DNA of 64,000 bases from Pyruvatibacter mobilis (GCF_012848855.1 NZ_CP051630.1:2583501-2647500); one strand, 5' to 3'; positions 36,452 to 46,543 are shown, counted from the stretch's first letter. Translations and numbers: made by a program. Notes: generated by a model from the sequence alone, not told the origin.

Positions 36452-39092
36452 GGGCCACCTCCACGATGCGTTTGATCTCCGCCCGGCACGAGCCGCAATT
36501 GGTGCCCGCATTGAGGCAGGCGCCGATCGCGTCCACCGACTGCGCACCGGCACGGGCGGCGTCTGCGATCTGGTTGATGCCGACCTGAAAGCAGGCGCAG
36601 ATGATCGCGCCCCGGTCCGGCTCGTCAGCGCCCATGCGCCCGGCGAGAATCCGGTGCCGCTGGGTGCCCGTCATGTCGGCGTCCAGCTGGTCGGCCAGCC
36701 AGGAGCGCGCCGCCGCCACGGGGCCACGGCCGGCCACGACCAGACCCGCCAGCCTGCCGCCGCGCACCAGCGCCAGGCGATAATCACCGCGCGCCAGGTC
36801 GCCCACCTCAAGGCACTCGTCACCGGGCATCGGGGCCAGCCCCATCAGCGCGCAGGCGCGGTCAGCATTCATGCCCGCATGATCGATGCCTGCCATTTCA
36901 GCCCGCCAGCCGCCTTCCGCCCGCGCCAGCGACCAATAGGCCGCACCTGCAGGGTCGGGCCGGCTTGCTGACACCACGAAGGCCTGCCAATCCGCGTCGA
37001 CCTTATCGACCGCCACAGGCATGTGTTTCAGTTCCGGCTGCCCGGAGACCGGGTCCACATGGCCGGCCACCAGCGCGTCCGCATGGGCGCAGGAGGCATA
37101 GGGGTTCGTCCAGTGCATGGGCACGAAGACACTGCCCTTCTGCTGCCGGTCGGTAATCAGGGCCCGGACGATCACCTGCCCGTGCGGGCTTCTCACCGTC
37201 ACGAGATCGGCATCCTCAACGCCCGCAGCATCTGCGTCCGCCGGGTGCAGCTCGGCAAAGGGCTCGGCAAGGTGCGAGAACAGCCGCGGCACCTGCCCCG
37301 TGCGGGTCATGGTGTGCCACTGGTCGCGGATGCGGCCCGTATTGAGGCGCAAGGGCCATGTATCCGACGGCGCTTCGACAGGGGAGCGGACGGGTGTTGC
37401 CACCATCCGCGCCCGCCTGTCGCCAGTGAAAAATCCCCCGTCTGCAAAAAAGCGGCCGCCCGGCGGCTGGTCCTTCGGCGCCGGCCACTGGAACGGCAGC
37501 ATCGCGTCATAGGCCGCGTCCTCCACTGCGCCATAGGCGCCGATGTCGAAGTCGCGGGTGCCGCCATTCTCGAACGCCGAGAGCTGTGCATGTTCGCGGA
37601 AAATCGCTGCGGGCGACGCAAAGTCGAAGCCCGCAAACCCCATGCGCCGCGCCACGTCGCAGATGATCCGCCAGTCCGCGCGCGCTTCCCCTGCGGGCGG
37701 CAGCAGGGGCCGCTGCCGGGAGATGCGGCGCTCTGAATTGGTCACCGTGCCGTCCTTCTCGCCCCAGCCGGCAGCAGGCAGCAGAATGTCCGCAAGCTTC
37801 GCCGTGCGCGTCTGATCGGTCACGTCGGACACGATGACCAGCGGGCATTTTTCAAGTGCGCGGGCCACCGCGTCTGCTTCCGGCAGGCTGGCCGCCGGGT
37901 TGGTGGCCATGATCCACACGGCCTTCACCTCGCCCCGGTCGATGGCACGGAACAGATCCACCGCCATCAGCCCCGGCGTCGACACCATGGAGGGTGCCTG
38001 CCAGAAGCGCTGCACGCGATCGCGGTCATCAGCGCTGTCGATCGCCATGTGCGCGGCAAGCTGGTTTGCCAATCCGCCCACCTCGCGCCCGCCCATGGCG
38101 TTGGGCTGGCCGGTGATCGAGAACGGCCCCATGCCCGGCTTGCCGATGCGCCCGGTGAACAGGTGGCAATTGATGATGGCGTTGACCTTGTCGGTCCCCG
38201 CCGTCGACTGGTTCACCCCCTGCGAATAGACCGTCACCACACGTTGCGTCGCAGCCACCATGTCGAAAAAGCGGGTGAGCGTGATGGCATCAAGCCCCGT
38301 GACCGCTGCCACCTCATAGACGGAGAGCGCCTGTGCGGCGGCCAGCGCGTCGTCCAGCCCCGCCACATGCTCAGCAACATAGGCTGTATCTTCCGCGCCC
38401 ACCGTTGCCAGGTGCGCCAGCAGCCCGTTGAACAGGGCCACGTCACTGCCCGGCCGCAGCGGCAGATGCAGGTCAGCCGCCTCCGCTGTTGCGGTCCGGC
38501 GCGGGTCGATCACGATGATCCGTGTGCCGCGCTTTGCCTGCGCCGCCTGCAGGCGCTGGAACAGCACCGGGTGACACCAGGCGAAATTGGAGCCGACCAG
38601 CACCACCAGGTCAGCCTGCTCGAGATCCTCATAGGTGCCCGGCACCGTGTCGCTGCCGAAGGCACGCTTGTGCCCTGCCACCGATGACGCCATGCAGAGG
38701 CGCGAATTGGTGTCCATGTTCGCGGTGCCAATGAAGCCCTTCATCAGCTTGTTGGCGACGTAATAGTCCTCGGTCAGCAACTGGCCGGACCCGTAGAGCG
38801 CCACGGCATCCGGCCCATGCGCGTCAATCACCGCTCTGAGGCCGGACGCCACGGCGTCAAGCGCTTCATCCCAGTTCGCGTCGCGGCCATGAAGGCGCGG
38901 CTGCAGCAGCCGGCCGTCTGCGTCCAGTGTTTCCGCCAGCGCTGACCCCTTGGAGCACAGCCGGCCGAAATTGGCCGGATGGTCCGGGTCGCCCTTCACC
39001 TCAAGCCTGCCATCGGTCGTGCGGCTGGCGATGACACCGCATCCGACCCCGCAATAGGGACAGGTGGTCCGGATGTCGGGCGCGTCTGTCAC
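36432..39092 (-). CDS. nasA: Assimilatory nitrate reductase, catalytic subunit
   Basis: 886 residues with a GTG start. The N-terminal CPYCGVGCGV plus a later Cys in RLCSKGSAL bind [4Fe-4S], and the long molybdopterin-guanine-dinucleotide domain follows (NSRLCMASSVAG and NAMGGREVGG). The C-terminal 60 residues form a BFD-like [2Fe-2S] domain (CACFQVG, then NCGSC). It reduces nitrate to nitrite in the cytoplasm. No separate diaphorase subunit (NasB/NasC type) is encoded nearby, so electrons probably enter through the BFD domain from a ferredoxin, flavodoxin or an unlinked reductase. Four bases separate it from nirD. Confidence 0.95.
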   Translation of the reverse strand: MTDAPDIRTTCPYCGVGCGVIASRTTDGRLEVKGDPDHPANFGRLCSKGSALAETLDADGRLLQPRLHGRDANWDEALDAVASGLRAVIDAHGPDAVALYGSGQLLTEDYYVANKLMKGFIGTANMDTNSRLCMASSVAGHKRAFGSDTVPGTYEDLEQADLVVLVGSNFAWCHPVLFQRLQAAQAKRGTRIIVIDPRRTATAEAADLHLPLRPGSDVALFNGLLAHLATVGAEDTAYVAEHVAGLDDALAAAQALSVYEVAAVTGLDAITLTRFFDMVAATQRVVTVYSQGVNQSTAGTDKVNAIINCHLFTGRIGKPGMGPFSITGQPNAMGGREVGGLANQLAAHMAIDSADDRDRVQRFWQAPSMVSTPGLMAVDLFRAIDRGEVKAVWIMATNPAASLPEADAVARALEKCPLVIVSDVTDQTRTAKLADILLPAAGWGEKDGTVTNSERRISRQRPLLPPAGEARADWRIICDVARRMGFAGFDFASPAAIFREHAQLSAFENGGTRDFDIGAYGAVEDAAYDAMLPFQWPAPKDQPPGGRFFADGGFFTGDRRARMVATPVRSPVEAPSDTWPLRLNTGRIRDQWHTMTRTGQVPRLFSHLAEPFAELHPADADAAGVEDADLVTVRSPHGQVIVRALITDRQQKGSVFVPMHWTNPYASCAHADALVAGHVDPVSGQPELKHMPVAVDKVDADWQAFVVSASRPDPAGAAYWSLARAEGGWRAEMAGIDHAGMNADRACALMGLAPMPGDECLEVGDLARGDYRLALVRGGRLAGLVVAGRGPVAAARSWLADQLDADMTGTQRHRILAGRMGADEPDRGAIICACFQVGINQIADAARAGAQSVDAIGACLNAGTNCGSCRAEIKRIVEVAHVRQAG

Positions 39093-39095
39093 CAG

Positions 39096-39428
39096 TCAGG
39101 CCACTTTCTCGCTTGGCTGCGCGTCGAGGCCCAGATGGATGCGTCCCTCCTTAAGCTGCACCGGATAAGTCCGCACGCAGCCGCCGTCCGGCCCCTCCGC
39201 CGCGCCGGAGGCAAGGTCGATGACCAGATTGTGCAACGGGCAGGTGACGCGGCTGCCATGGACGATGCCTTGCGACAGGGGGCCTGCCAGATGCGGGCAT
39301 TTGTCTTCCACCGCGTAAACCTGGCCGGCCGAGGTACGGAACACCGCCACGGTGCCCGCATGCGTCTTCACCAGCCGAGCGCCGCGCTCGGGAATGTCGT
39401 CGAGGGTACCGATATCTACGAAGGTCAT
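39096..39428 (-). CDS. nirD: Nitrite reductase small subunit (Rieske-type)
   Basis: 110 residues from the ATG at 39428. Both Rieske ligand pairs are present (CPH and CPLH), so this member probably carries a [2Fe-2S] cluster; many NirD proteins have lost these residues. It works with NirB in NAD(P)H-dependent nitrite reduction. It is placed 5 bases after nirB, and coupled. Confidence 0.92.
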   Translation of the reverse strand: MTFVDIGTLDDIPERGARLVKTHAGTVAVFRTSAGQVYAVEDKCPHLAGPLSQGIVHGSRVTCPLHNLVIDLASGAAEGPDGGCVRTYPVQLKEGRIHLGLDAQPSEKVA

Positions 39429-39433
39429 GGCGC

Positions 39434-41908
39434 TTACTCCGCTGCCATTTGCGTCAGGTCCGCCAGGGGGCGGAACTCGTGAGCCTCCCCGCCCTTCACC
39501 CGCTCCGCCCAGGGGTCGGACTGGGAGAAGCACTGCGAATAGACAAAGCGCTCGAACAGGTCGCGGCGGCGCGCGACGTCATCAATGATCTGCTCACGGA
39601 CGGTGTCATAGCCGACGCGCGCCGCCCATTTGTAGATGCGCTCCAGGTAATAGGCCTGCTCGCGATAGAGCTGGATGACGGCTGCGATGATCTCCAGCGC
39701 CTCGTCTTCGGTCTTGCCGTGGCCGAGGATTTCCGTGCCTTTGATTTCGAGCCCGGCTGCGCCCGCGAAGTGGATTTCGTAGCCCGACTCCACGCAGATC
39801 ACGCCCACATCCTTGCAGGTGGCCTCAGCACAATTGCGCGGACAGCCCGAGACGGCGAGCTTCACTTTCGCCGGTGTCCACGAGCCCCACAGGAAGCGCT
39901 CAAGCCGGATGCCGAAGCCGGTTGAGTCCTGCGTGCCGAAGCGGCACCAGTCGGTCCCCACGCAGGTCTTCACCGTGCGCAGCGACTTGCCATAGGCATG
40001 GCCCGACACGAGCCCCGCATCATTGAGGTCGGACCACACCGCCGGCAGGTCTTCCTTCTTGATGCCCAGAAGGTCGATGCGCTGCCCACCGGTCACCTTC
40101 ACCGTCGGCACGTCGAACTTGTCCGCCACATCAGCGATGGCGCGCAGCTCCTTGGCGCTGGTGATCCCGCCCCACATGCGCGGCACCACGGAATAGGTGC
40201 CGTCCTTCTGGATGTTGGCGTGCACCCGCTCATTGATGAAGCGCGATTGGGCGTCGTCCTGATACTCACCGGGCCAGGTGGACAGCAGGTAATAGTTCAG
40301 CGCCGGGCGGCACTTGGCGCAGCCGCCGGAGCTGCTCCATTCGAGCTCCTGCATCACTTCGGGGATTGTCTTCAGGGACTTGGCGACGATCAGCCGGCGC
40401 ACATCGCCATGGCCAAGCTCCGTGCACCCGCACATGGGCTGCACGGCGGCGGGGTTGTAGGCGTCGCCCAGGGTGAAAGACAGAAGCTGCTCAACAAGGC
40501 CCGTGCAGGAGCCGCAAGAAGCAGAAGCCTTGGTGTGCGCCCGCACGCCCTCCACGTCGCTCAGCCCCTGGGTATTGATCGCCTCGATGATCTCGCCCTT
40601 GCAGACGCCGTTGCAGCCGCAAATCTCGCCGTCATCCGGCAAGGCTGCAACGGCCGCCATAGGGTCCAGCGGTGTTCCCCCTGCATAGTTCTGGCCGAAG
40701 ATCACCGTGTCGCGCATGTCCGACACATCGGTGCCGCGCTTGATCATGTCGAAGAACCAGGCGCCGTCACTTACATCGCCATAGAGCACCGCGCCGACGA
40801 TCACGTTGTTCTCGAGCACGAGCCGCCGGTAGACGCCGTTGGAGGCATCGCGCAGCACGATCTCCTCGCGCCCCTCGCCCTCAGCAAAGTCACCTGCCGA
40901 ATACAGGCTGATGCCCGTCACCTTCAGCTTGGTCGCCGTCACCGAGCCTTCATAGGCAGCACTTTCGCCGATGAGAGTCGCGGCGAGTGTCTTGGCCATG
41001 TCGTAGAGCGGGGCCACCAGCCCGTAGCACTGCCCCCGGTGCTCGACACATTCCCCCACCGCAAAAATATCCGGGTCGGAGGTCATGAGCTGGTCGGTGA
41101 CGACAATGCCGCGTCCCACCTCGAGGCCCACCTCGGCTGCCAGCGCAGCGCTTGGGCGGATGCCGACGGCCATCACCACGATGGAAGCGGGCAGCACGGT
41201 GCCATCTTCAAGCTCAAGGCCCGTCACCCGGCCGTTGCGGCCGAGAATGGCCTTGGTGTTGGCTTCGGTATGAACCGTGATGCCGCGCTCTTCCACGGCC
41301 TTGCGCAGCAGATGCCCGGCCGCCGTATCCAGCTGGCGTTCCATCAGCGTCGGCATCAGGTGGACCACATCCACCTCCATGCCCTGCACCCTGAGGCCCG
41401 CGGCGGCCTCCAGGCCCAGCAGCCCGCCGCCGATCACCACGGCGCGCCCGCCGGCTTTCGCGGCTTTGACCATCGCCTCCACGTCATCGAGGTCGCGATA
41501 GGCCAGAACGCCCTCAAGCTCATGGCCGGGCACGGGGATGATAAAGGGAGATGATCCGGTGGCGATGACCAGCCTGTCATAGGCTGCCACCGTGCCATCG
41601 GCGGCGATCACCTGTTTGGCGTCCCGGTCGATGCGCGTGACGCGCTTACCCTTGTGAAGCGTGATGCCATTGTCCGCGTACCAGGCATCGTCATGGATCA
41701 CGATGTCGTCGAAGGTCGTTTCACCCGACAGGACCGGCGACAGCATGATGCGGTCATAGTTCACCCGCGGCTCGGCATTGAAGATGGTGATCTCGAAGGC
41801 CCGGGGCGCGCGCTTCAGCAATTCTTCCAGCATGCGCCCAGGGGCCATGCCGTTGCCGATGATGACGAGCTTCTGCCGCGCGGGCATGTCTACGATGTCT
41901 TGTGCCAT
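39434..41908 (-). CDS. nirB: NAD(P)H nitrite reductase large subunit
   Basis: 824 residues. The N-terminal FAD/NAD(P)H oxidoreductase (VIIGNGMAPGRM, then VIGGGLLGLEAAAGL) is followed by two BFD-like cysteine clusters (CGCNGVCKG and CAKCRPALN regions) and a siroheme-[4Fe-4S] nitrite/sulfite reductase half. There the cluster cysteines read CVGTDWC and SGCPRNC. It reduces nitrite to ammonium. It lies nine bases after nrtCD and just before nirD. Full length, no defect seen. Confidence 0.96.
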   Translation of the reverse strand: MAQDIVDMPARQKLVIIGNGMAPGRMLEELLKRAPRAFEITIFNAEPRVNYDRIMLSPVLSGETTFDDIVIHDDAWYADNGITLHKGKRVTRIDRDAKQVIAADGTVAAYDRLVIATGSSPFIIPVPGHELEGVLAYRDLDDVEAMVKAAKAGGRAVVIGGGLLGLEAAAGLRVQGMEVDVVHLMPTLMERQLDTAAGHLLRKAVEERGITVHTEANTKAILGRNGRVTGLELEDGTVLPASIVVMAVGIRPSAALAAEVGLEVGRGIVVTDQLMTSDPDIFAVGECVEHRGQCYGLVAPLYDMAKTLAATLIGESAAYEGSVTATKLKVTGISLYSAGDFAEGEGREEIVLRDASNGVYRRLVLENNVIVGAVLYGDVSDGAWFFDMIKRGTDVSDMRDTVIFGQNYAGGTPLDPMAAVAALPDDGEICGCNGVCKGEIIEAINTQGLSDVEGVRAHTKASASCGSCTGLVEQLLSFTLGDAYNPAAVQPMCGCTELGHGDVRRLIVAKSLKTIPEVMQELEWSSSGGCAKCRPALNYYLLSTWPGEYQDDAQSRFINERVHANIQKDGTYSVVPRMWGGITSAKELRAIADVADKFDVPTVKVTGGQRIDLLGIKKEDLPAVWSDLNDAGLVSGHAYGKSLRTVKTCVGTDWCRFGTQDSTGFGIRLERFLWGSWTPAKVKLAVSGCPRNCAEATCKDVGVICVESGYEIHFAGAAGLEIKGTEILGHGKTEDEALEIIAAVIQLYREQAYYLERIYKWAARVGYDTVREQIIDDVARRRDLFERFVYSQCFSQSDPWAERVKGGEAHEFRPLADLTQMAAE

Positions 41909-41917
41909 GGTGCCCTC

Positions 41918-43669
41918 CTAGGCCATCGCCACTTGGCGGGGCTGCGTGTCGGTATCATCCGGGTCCGGATCAGGAGCGGACACGGGCGCGGGCGCCGGTT
42001 TCGGCTTGGCGCCGTGCTCATATTCCTCGAGGAAGGCCAGCACCTCGCCGCGATAGCGGTAATAGTCCGGGTGCTCCAGAAGTTCGGCGCGGGTGCGCGG
42101 GCGCGGCAGGTCCACCTTCAGGATCTTGCCGATGGTGGCGCGCGGGCCGTTGGTCATCATCACGATGCGGTCGGCCAGCAGGATCGCCTCGTCCACGTCA
42201 TGGGTGACGCAGATGGAGGTCACCTGGGTGCGCTTCCACACATCCATCAGCACTTCCTGCAGCTCCCAGCGTGTGAGGCTGTCCAGCATGCCGAAGGGCT
42301 CATCCAGCAGCAGGAGCTTGGGCGACAGGGCAAAGGCGCGGGCAATGCCGACGCGCTGCTTCATGCCGTTGGAGAGGTCAGCGGCCATCTTGTGCATGGC
42401 ATCCCCAAGACCGACGCGCTCAAGGTAGTATTCCACCACGTCGCGCCGCTCGGCGGGGGTCGCGTGGGGATAGACCCGGTCCACCCCCAGCGCCACATTC
42501 TCGCGCGCGGTCAGCCATGGCATCAGCGACGGGGCCTGGAACACCACCGCCCGGTCCGGCCCGGCACCGGCGATTTCCTTGTTGTCGAGAATGATGCCGC
42601 CGCCGGAAATCTCGTTGAGGCCCGCCACCATGGACAGGACCGTCGACTTGCCGCAGCCCGAATGGCCGATCAGCGAAATGAACTCGCCCCGGTCCATGTT
42701 GAGGGTGAAGTTCTCCAGCACCGTCAGCGGCCCCTTCGGGGTCGGGTACACTTTCTTCGCTTCGAATATCTCCACGAATTTCCGGTCGACCGGCGACGCC
42801 GCTGCATCGCGATAGGCCTTGGGCAGCCGCCCGCGCGAGGCATCAATCGGCGTCACATTTGGCGCGTCGCGGCTGTCGTCAGCGGACGACTTGGCGCTGG
42901 CGCCCACCTCGATCAGATAGTTGGTGACCTGCGCTCTCAGCGCGATGAAGTCCGGGTTCTGGTTGATCGCCGTGCGGTCGCGCGGGCGCGGCAGATTGAC
43001 CTTGAAGGATGGTCCCAGCGTCGCCTTCGGGCCGGGGTTGAGGGGAATGATCCGGTCCGCCAGCAGGATCGCCTCATCCACGTCATTGGTGATGAGGATC
43101 ACCGTCTTCTGGTCTTTCTCCCAGATGGATTCGATCTCGTCCTGCAGCTTGGCGCGGGTCAGGGCATCGAGCGCCGACAGAGGCTCATCGAGCAGCAGCA
43201 CGTCCGGGTCCATCGCCAGGGCGCGCGCCACCGCCACGCGCTGCCGCATCCCGCCGGACAGTTCCGAAGGCAGCCGGTCCGCCGCGTGGGCCAGGCCCAC
43301 AAGCTCCACATATTTTTGCGTGCGGGCGGCGCGCGCGTCCTTGCTCTCCTTGCTGAATACCGTATCGACGGCGAGGCCGATATTCTCCGTCACCGTCAGC
43401 CACGGCATCAGCGAATAGGACTGGAACACAAGCCCCCGGTCCGGGCCGGGCCCGTCAATGGGTTGGCCCTTCACGGTCACCAAGCCTTCGTCCGGCACGA
43501 CAAGGCCTGCGATGGTGGAGATCAGCGTGGTCTTTCCGCTGCCGGAAAACCCGACGATCGCGACAAACTCACCCTCTTCCACCTCAAGGTCGATGCCGGA
43601 GAGGACCTCCGTATGCTGATCGCCCTCGCCATAGGATTTTGAGACGCCACTGAGTTCGAGAAATGCCAT
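41918..43669 (-). CDS. Nitrate ABC transporter, tandem double ATPase
   Basis: 583 residues holding two complete ABC ATPase domains. The first has Walker [10 protein letters not shown] and signature LSGGMRQR. The second, from about residue 300, has GHSGCGKST and LSNGMKQR, each followed by its own LLLDEP Walker B. Both match the NrtC/NrtD ATPases of nitrate/cyanate importers. Most systems encode these as separate proteins, or fuse one to an NrtA-like regulatory domain. Here the two ATPases are one chain without a solute-binding domain. The signature of the second copy is slightly altered (N for G). It powers the NrtB permease. Confidence 0.93.
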   Translation of the reverse strand: MAFLELSGVSKSYGEGDQHTEVLSGIDLEVEEGEFVAIVGFSGSGKTTLISTIAGLVVPDEGLVTVKGQPIDGPGPDRGLVFQSYSLMPWLTVTENIGLAVDTVFSKESKDARAARTQKYVELVGLAHAADRLPSELSGGMRQRVAVARALAMDPDVLLLDEPLSALDALTRAKLQDEIESIWEKDQKTVILITNDVDEAILLADRIIPLNPGPKATLGPSFKVNLPRPRDRTAINQNPDFIALRAQVTNYLIEVGASAKSSADDSRDAPNVTPIDASRGRLPKAYRDAAASPVDRKFVEIFEAKKVYPTPKGPLTVLENFTLNMDRGEFISLIGHSGCGKSTVLSMVAGLNEISGGGIILDNKEIAGAGPDRAVVFQAPSLMPWLTARENVALGVDRVYPHATPAERRDVVEYYLERVGLGDAMHKMAADLSNGMKQRVGIARAFALSPKLLLLDEPFGMLDSLTRWELQEVLMDVWKRTQVTSICVTHDVDEAILLADRIVMMTNGPRATIGKILKVDLPRPRTRAELLEHPDYYRYRGEVLAFLEEYEHGAKPKPAPAPVSAPDPDPDDTDTQPRQVAMA

Positions 43670-43679
43670 GGGTCCCTCC

Positions 43680-44765
43680 TCAGCGCTGGGTGGAATAGGT
43701 GAAGGCGGCCTGCAGCGCGTACATGACGCGGTCGAGCAGGAAGCCGATGAGACCGATGGTCAGCACCGCCACCATGATGCGGGCGAGGCTGTCGGAGGAG
43801 CCGTTCTGGAACTCGTCCCAGACGAATTTCCCAAGCCCCGGGTTCTGCGCCAGCATTTCAGCGGCGATCAGCACCATCCAACCGACCCCCAGCGACAGGC
43901 GCAGGCCGGTGAAGATGAGCGGCATCGCAGAGGGCAGCACCACCTTGCGGATGGTGGTAAGCCGCGGCAGCTGCAAGACCTTGCCCACATTCATCAGGTC
44001 GCGGTCGATGGAAGACACACCCAGCGCTGTGTTGATCAGCGTCGGCCACAGGGAGCACAGGGTCACTGTGAGGGCCGAGATAACGAGCGACTTGGGCAGC
44101 GCATCGCTGGCATTCACATACAGCGCCGACACCACCATGGTGACGATTGGCAGCCAGGCCAGCGGCGACACCGGCTTGAAGATCTGGATCAGCGGGTTGA
44201 GCGCACCGTTCACCAGCGGCGACAGCCCGCACATGATGCCCAACGGCACGGCGATCAGTGTCGCCACCAGGAAGCCCAGCGCCACGGTGACGAGGCTTGT
44301 CAGGATCTGGTCGAGATAGGTGGGCTTGCCGGTGTAGCTGCGCCATTTCACACGCTCCTCAAGGCCCTGCTCGATGAGTGCCTGGTTGCGCAGCTCCTGC
44401 CGTTCCATGAACGCATCGGCCTTGCCGCGCTCGGCCACGTGGTCGTCATAGAGGACGCCCGCCTGTTCCATGACGGCAGCCGGCCCCGGAATGGCGCCGA
44501 GGGATGTCTGCACCTGCGGGGCCAGCGCGGCCCAGGCGGCAATGAACAGGCCAATGCCGATCAGCGGCACCAGCAGCGTGCGCCACAGGGCGGCCGCCTG
44601 CTGCCGGGGGCTGTCGCCGGCGGCCATGCGCAGCAGCGGCACCATGAAGCCGAGACCCACCACGTCGAAATAGGTAGCGGCCTTGTTGATCCGGGCCAGC
44701 CGCTGGGCGCGGCGTTCTTCCCGCGCGGGATCAGGAACGGCGCCGTCTAGAGTTGTCATCGCCAT
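43680..44765 (-). CDS. nrtB: Nitrate ABC transporter permease
   Basis: 361 residues. It is a BPD-transport-type permease with about six spans, and [14 protein letters not shown] plus [16 protein letters not shown] give the cytoplasmic coupling (EAA-like) region. A cytoplasmic N-terminal extension and a long loop before the core are seen. The start may instead be the ATG at 44759. It follows nrtA after a hairpin-containing 116-base gap and precedes the double ATPase by 10 bases. Confidence 0.94.
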   Translation of the reverse strand: MAMTTLDGAVPDPAREERRAQRLARINKAATYFDVVGLGFMVPLLRMAAGDSPRQQAAALWRTLLVPLIGIGLFIAAWAALAPQVQTSLGAIPGPAAVMEQAGVLYDDHVAERGKADAFMERQELRNQALIEQGLEERVKWRSYTGKPTYLDQILTSLVTVALGFLVATLIAVPLGIMCGLSPLVNGALNPLIQIFKPVSPLAWLPIVTMVVSALYVNASDALPKSLVISALTVTLCSLWPTLINTALGVSSIDRDLMNVGKVLQLPRLTTIRKVVLPSAMPLIFTGLRLSLGVGWMVLIAAEMLAQNPGLGKFVWDEFQNGSSDSLARIMVAVLTIGLIGFLLDRVMYALQAAFTYSTQR

Positions 44766-44802
44766 GGCGAAATCAAAGCCTCGTTACAAATAGGGAAGAG
44801 GG

Positions 44803-44835
44803 GCACCGGGCAGCAGGTGAGATGCCGCCCGGTGC
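44803..44835 (-). promoter_or_regulatory. Intercistronic hairpin between nrtA and nrtB
   Basis: gcaccgggc (44803-44811) pairs with gcccggtgc (44827-44835), a perfect 9-bp stem with a 15-base loop and no T-run. Such hairpins after binding-protein genes protect the upstream mRNA and raise binding-protein output relative to membrane parts. This role is inferred. Confidence 0.6.
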
Positions 44836-44881
44836 GGGGCGCGCGTCCCCGCCTCCCCAAAAGGAAGCGGGGTCAGGGGGG

Positions 44882-46306
44882 CTATCCTCCGGTCACGCCA
44901 CTTTCGGATACGGTCTCACCGCTCTTGAGGCCGATGGGGAATTGCGAGAGATAGGCGTTCGGCGTGCGGCCATCGAAGCTGACTTCGTCGATGAACTCCG
45001 CCGTCGCCTCGCGGTAACCATCCGTATCCCACGGGAAGTCCGCCTCATCCGCCTGGCCCGCATCCACCAACGCGCGCGCAGCCTTCAGGTAGAGGTCCGG
45101 GCGGTACACTTTGGACGCCACCTCCGCATACCACTCATCCGGCTTGGTATCGGTGATCTGGCCCCAGCGGCGCATCTGGGTCAGGTACCAGACAGCGTCG
45201 GAGTAATAGGGATAGGTCGCGTAGTAGCGGAAGAAGACGTTGAAGTCAGGAATGTCCCGTTTGTCGCCCTTTTCATATTCAAAGGTGCCGGTCATCGAAT
45301 TGGCGATCACCTCGGCATCCGCCCCCACATATTCCGAGCGCGACAGGATCTCGACGGCTTCCATGCGGTTGGCGTTGTCGTTTTCGTCCAGCCAGATGGC
45401 GGCCCGGATCAGCGCCTTGGTCAGCGCGGTCGTGGTGTTGGGGTATTTCTCGGCAAACTCGGCGGTGATGCCGAACACTTTCTCCGGATTGTTTTTCCAG
45501 ATCTCGTAGTCGGTGATCACCGGCACGCCGATGCCCTTGAACACCGCCTGCTGGTTCCACGGCTCGCCCACGCAATAGCCGTGGATCGTGCCCGCTTCCA
45601 GCGTCGCGGGCATCTGTGGCGGCGGGGTGACCGACAACAGGGCGTCGGCTGAAATCTGGCCGGAAATGTCGGACGCTGAGTAATAGCCCGGGTGAATGCC
45701 ACCAGCCGCCAGCCAGTAGCGCAGCTCGTAATTGTGGGTCGAGACCGGGAACACCATGCCCATCTTGAAGGGCTTGCCGTCGGCCTTGAACTGGTCGACC
45801 ACCGGCTTCAGATAATCCGCCTTGATCGGGTGTTGCGGGCGTCCGTCTTCCAGCTTTGGAATGTTCGGTTTCATCATCTCCCACACCTCGTTGGAGACGG
45901 TGATGCCGTTGCCGTTCAAATCCATGGAGAACGGTGTGATGATGTGGGCTTCGGTGCCGAAGCCGATGGTGGCGGCCAGCGGCTGGCCCGCCAGCATATG
46001 CGCGCCGTCCAGCTCGCCGGTGATCACCCGGTCCAGCAGCACCTTCCAGTTGGCCTGCGGCTCCAGGGTCACAAACAAGCCTTCGTCCTCGAAGTACCCC
46101 TTCTCATAGGCAATGGCGAGCGGTGCCATGTCGGTGAGCTTGATGAAACCGAATTTCAGCTCATCCTTTTCCGGCAGCAGCAGTTCCGCCTGCGCGATTC
46201 CCCCCAGCGCCAGCGTCGCCGCGGCGGCCATCGCCAGGCGGCGGGATGCCTTGCGAATTGTTCCTGATACGGATGAAGACCGGCTCATGTCGCCTGCGGT
46301 CATCAT
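44882..46306 (-). CDS. nrtA: Nitrate-binding protein of ABC transporter
   Basis: 474 residues from the first of two consecutive ATGs at 46306, eight bases after ggagg. The N-terminus has basic residues (RKASRRLAM), a hydrophobic stretch and an AQA cleavage site, so it is a signal peptide, weakly Tat-like. The mature protein is the NrtA/CmpA solute-binding fold: [33 protein letters not shown] and the ligand-pocket HGYCVGEPW. It captures nitrate in the periplasm for NrtB. It is the first structural gene after the NasT-controlled leader. Confidence 0.95.
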   Translation of the reverse strand: MMTAGDMSRSSSVSGTIRKASRRLAMAAAATLALGGIAQAELLLPEKDELKFGFIKLTDMAPLAIAYEKGYFEDEGLFVTLEPQANWKVLLDRVITGELDGAHMLAGQPLAATIGFGTEAHIITPFSMDLNGNGITVSNEVWEMMKPNIPKLEDGRPQHPIKADYLKPVVDQFKADGKPFKMGMVFPVSTHNYELRYWLAAGGIHPGYYSASDISGQISADALLSVTPPPQMPATLEAGTIHGYCVGEPWNQQAVFKGIGVPVITDYEIWKNNPEKVFGITAEFAEKYPNTTTALTKALIRAAIWLDENDNANRMEAVEILSRSEYVGADAEVIANSMTGTFEYEKGDKRDIPDFNVFFRYYATYPYYSDAVWYLTQMRRWGQITDTKPDEWYAEVASKVYRPDLYLKAARALVDAGQADEADFPWDTDGYREATAEFIDEVSFDGRTPNAYLSQFPIGLKSGETVSESGVTGG

Positions 46307-46385
46307 TGGTGAACCCTCCAAACCATGTCCGGCTCGCGGCCGGACAAAGAACCGTTCCACCCCTCCCAGGAAGGCAGTCCGGAAC

Positions 46386-46452
46386 AAAAAAAGCGCCGCC
46401 CGCGGGAGCGGACCTGCACCTCCTGGCTCAGGTCCCTTCCCGTCGGCAGCGC
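46386..46452 (-). terminator. Conditional intrinsic terminator in the nrtA leader
   Basis: On the minus strand gcgctgccgacggg (46452-46439) pairs with cccgcgggcggcgc (46406-46393): 8 bp with one G-U, a 2x2 internal mismatch and 4 bp. A run of seven T (46392-46386) follows immediately. An inner hairpin ggacctg/caggtcc (46410-46416/46429-46435) fills the loop. The 5' arm overlaps the second ANTAR-type hairpin, so only one of the two can form. Confidence 0.82.
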
Positions 46453-46512
46453 TGCCGTGTGCTTCCTTGGCGGAAGCAACAAATTGTGTGAGTACCGGCG
46501 CAGCCTTGCGCC
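46444..46512 (-). ncRNA. ANTAR-type leader RNA hairpins, NasT target
   Basis: Read on the minus strand, P1 is ggcgc-AAGGCT-gcgcc (46512-46497) and P2 is cggc-AGCGCT-gccg (46457-46444). Each hexaloop has A at position 1 and G at position 4, the recognition features of ANTAR proteins. Between them lies an extra hairpin tgcttcc-gccaa-ggaagca (46478-46460). P1 would begin about four bases after the predicted transcript start. P2 shares bases with the terminator's 5' arm, so NasT binding would stabilise P2 and allow readthrough into nrtA. The structure is read from the sequence; binding is inference from NasS/NasT and NasR systems. Confidence 0.8.
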
Positions 46513-46526
46513 CTCGGCCATGTAGT

Positions 46527-46543
46527 AGCAACCGGTGTGCCAA
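46527..46543 (-). promoter_or_regulatory. Sigma-54 promoter of the nitrate operon
   Basis: On the minus strand TTGGCAC-N5-TTGCT, an exact match to the RpoN consensus, with GG and GC separated by 10 bases. Transcription is predicted to start near 46516, just ahead of the leader hairpins. It lies downstream of an NtrC-type dyad. Confidence 0.88.

Noticed and set aside
39998-41554. 518-codon plus-strand frame opposite nirB
   Set aside because: Antisense shadow; nirB is intact with all cofactor motifs.
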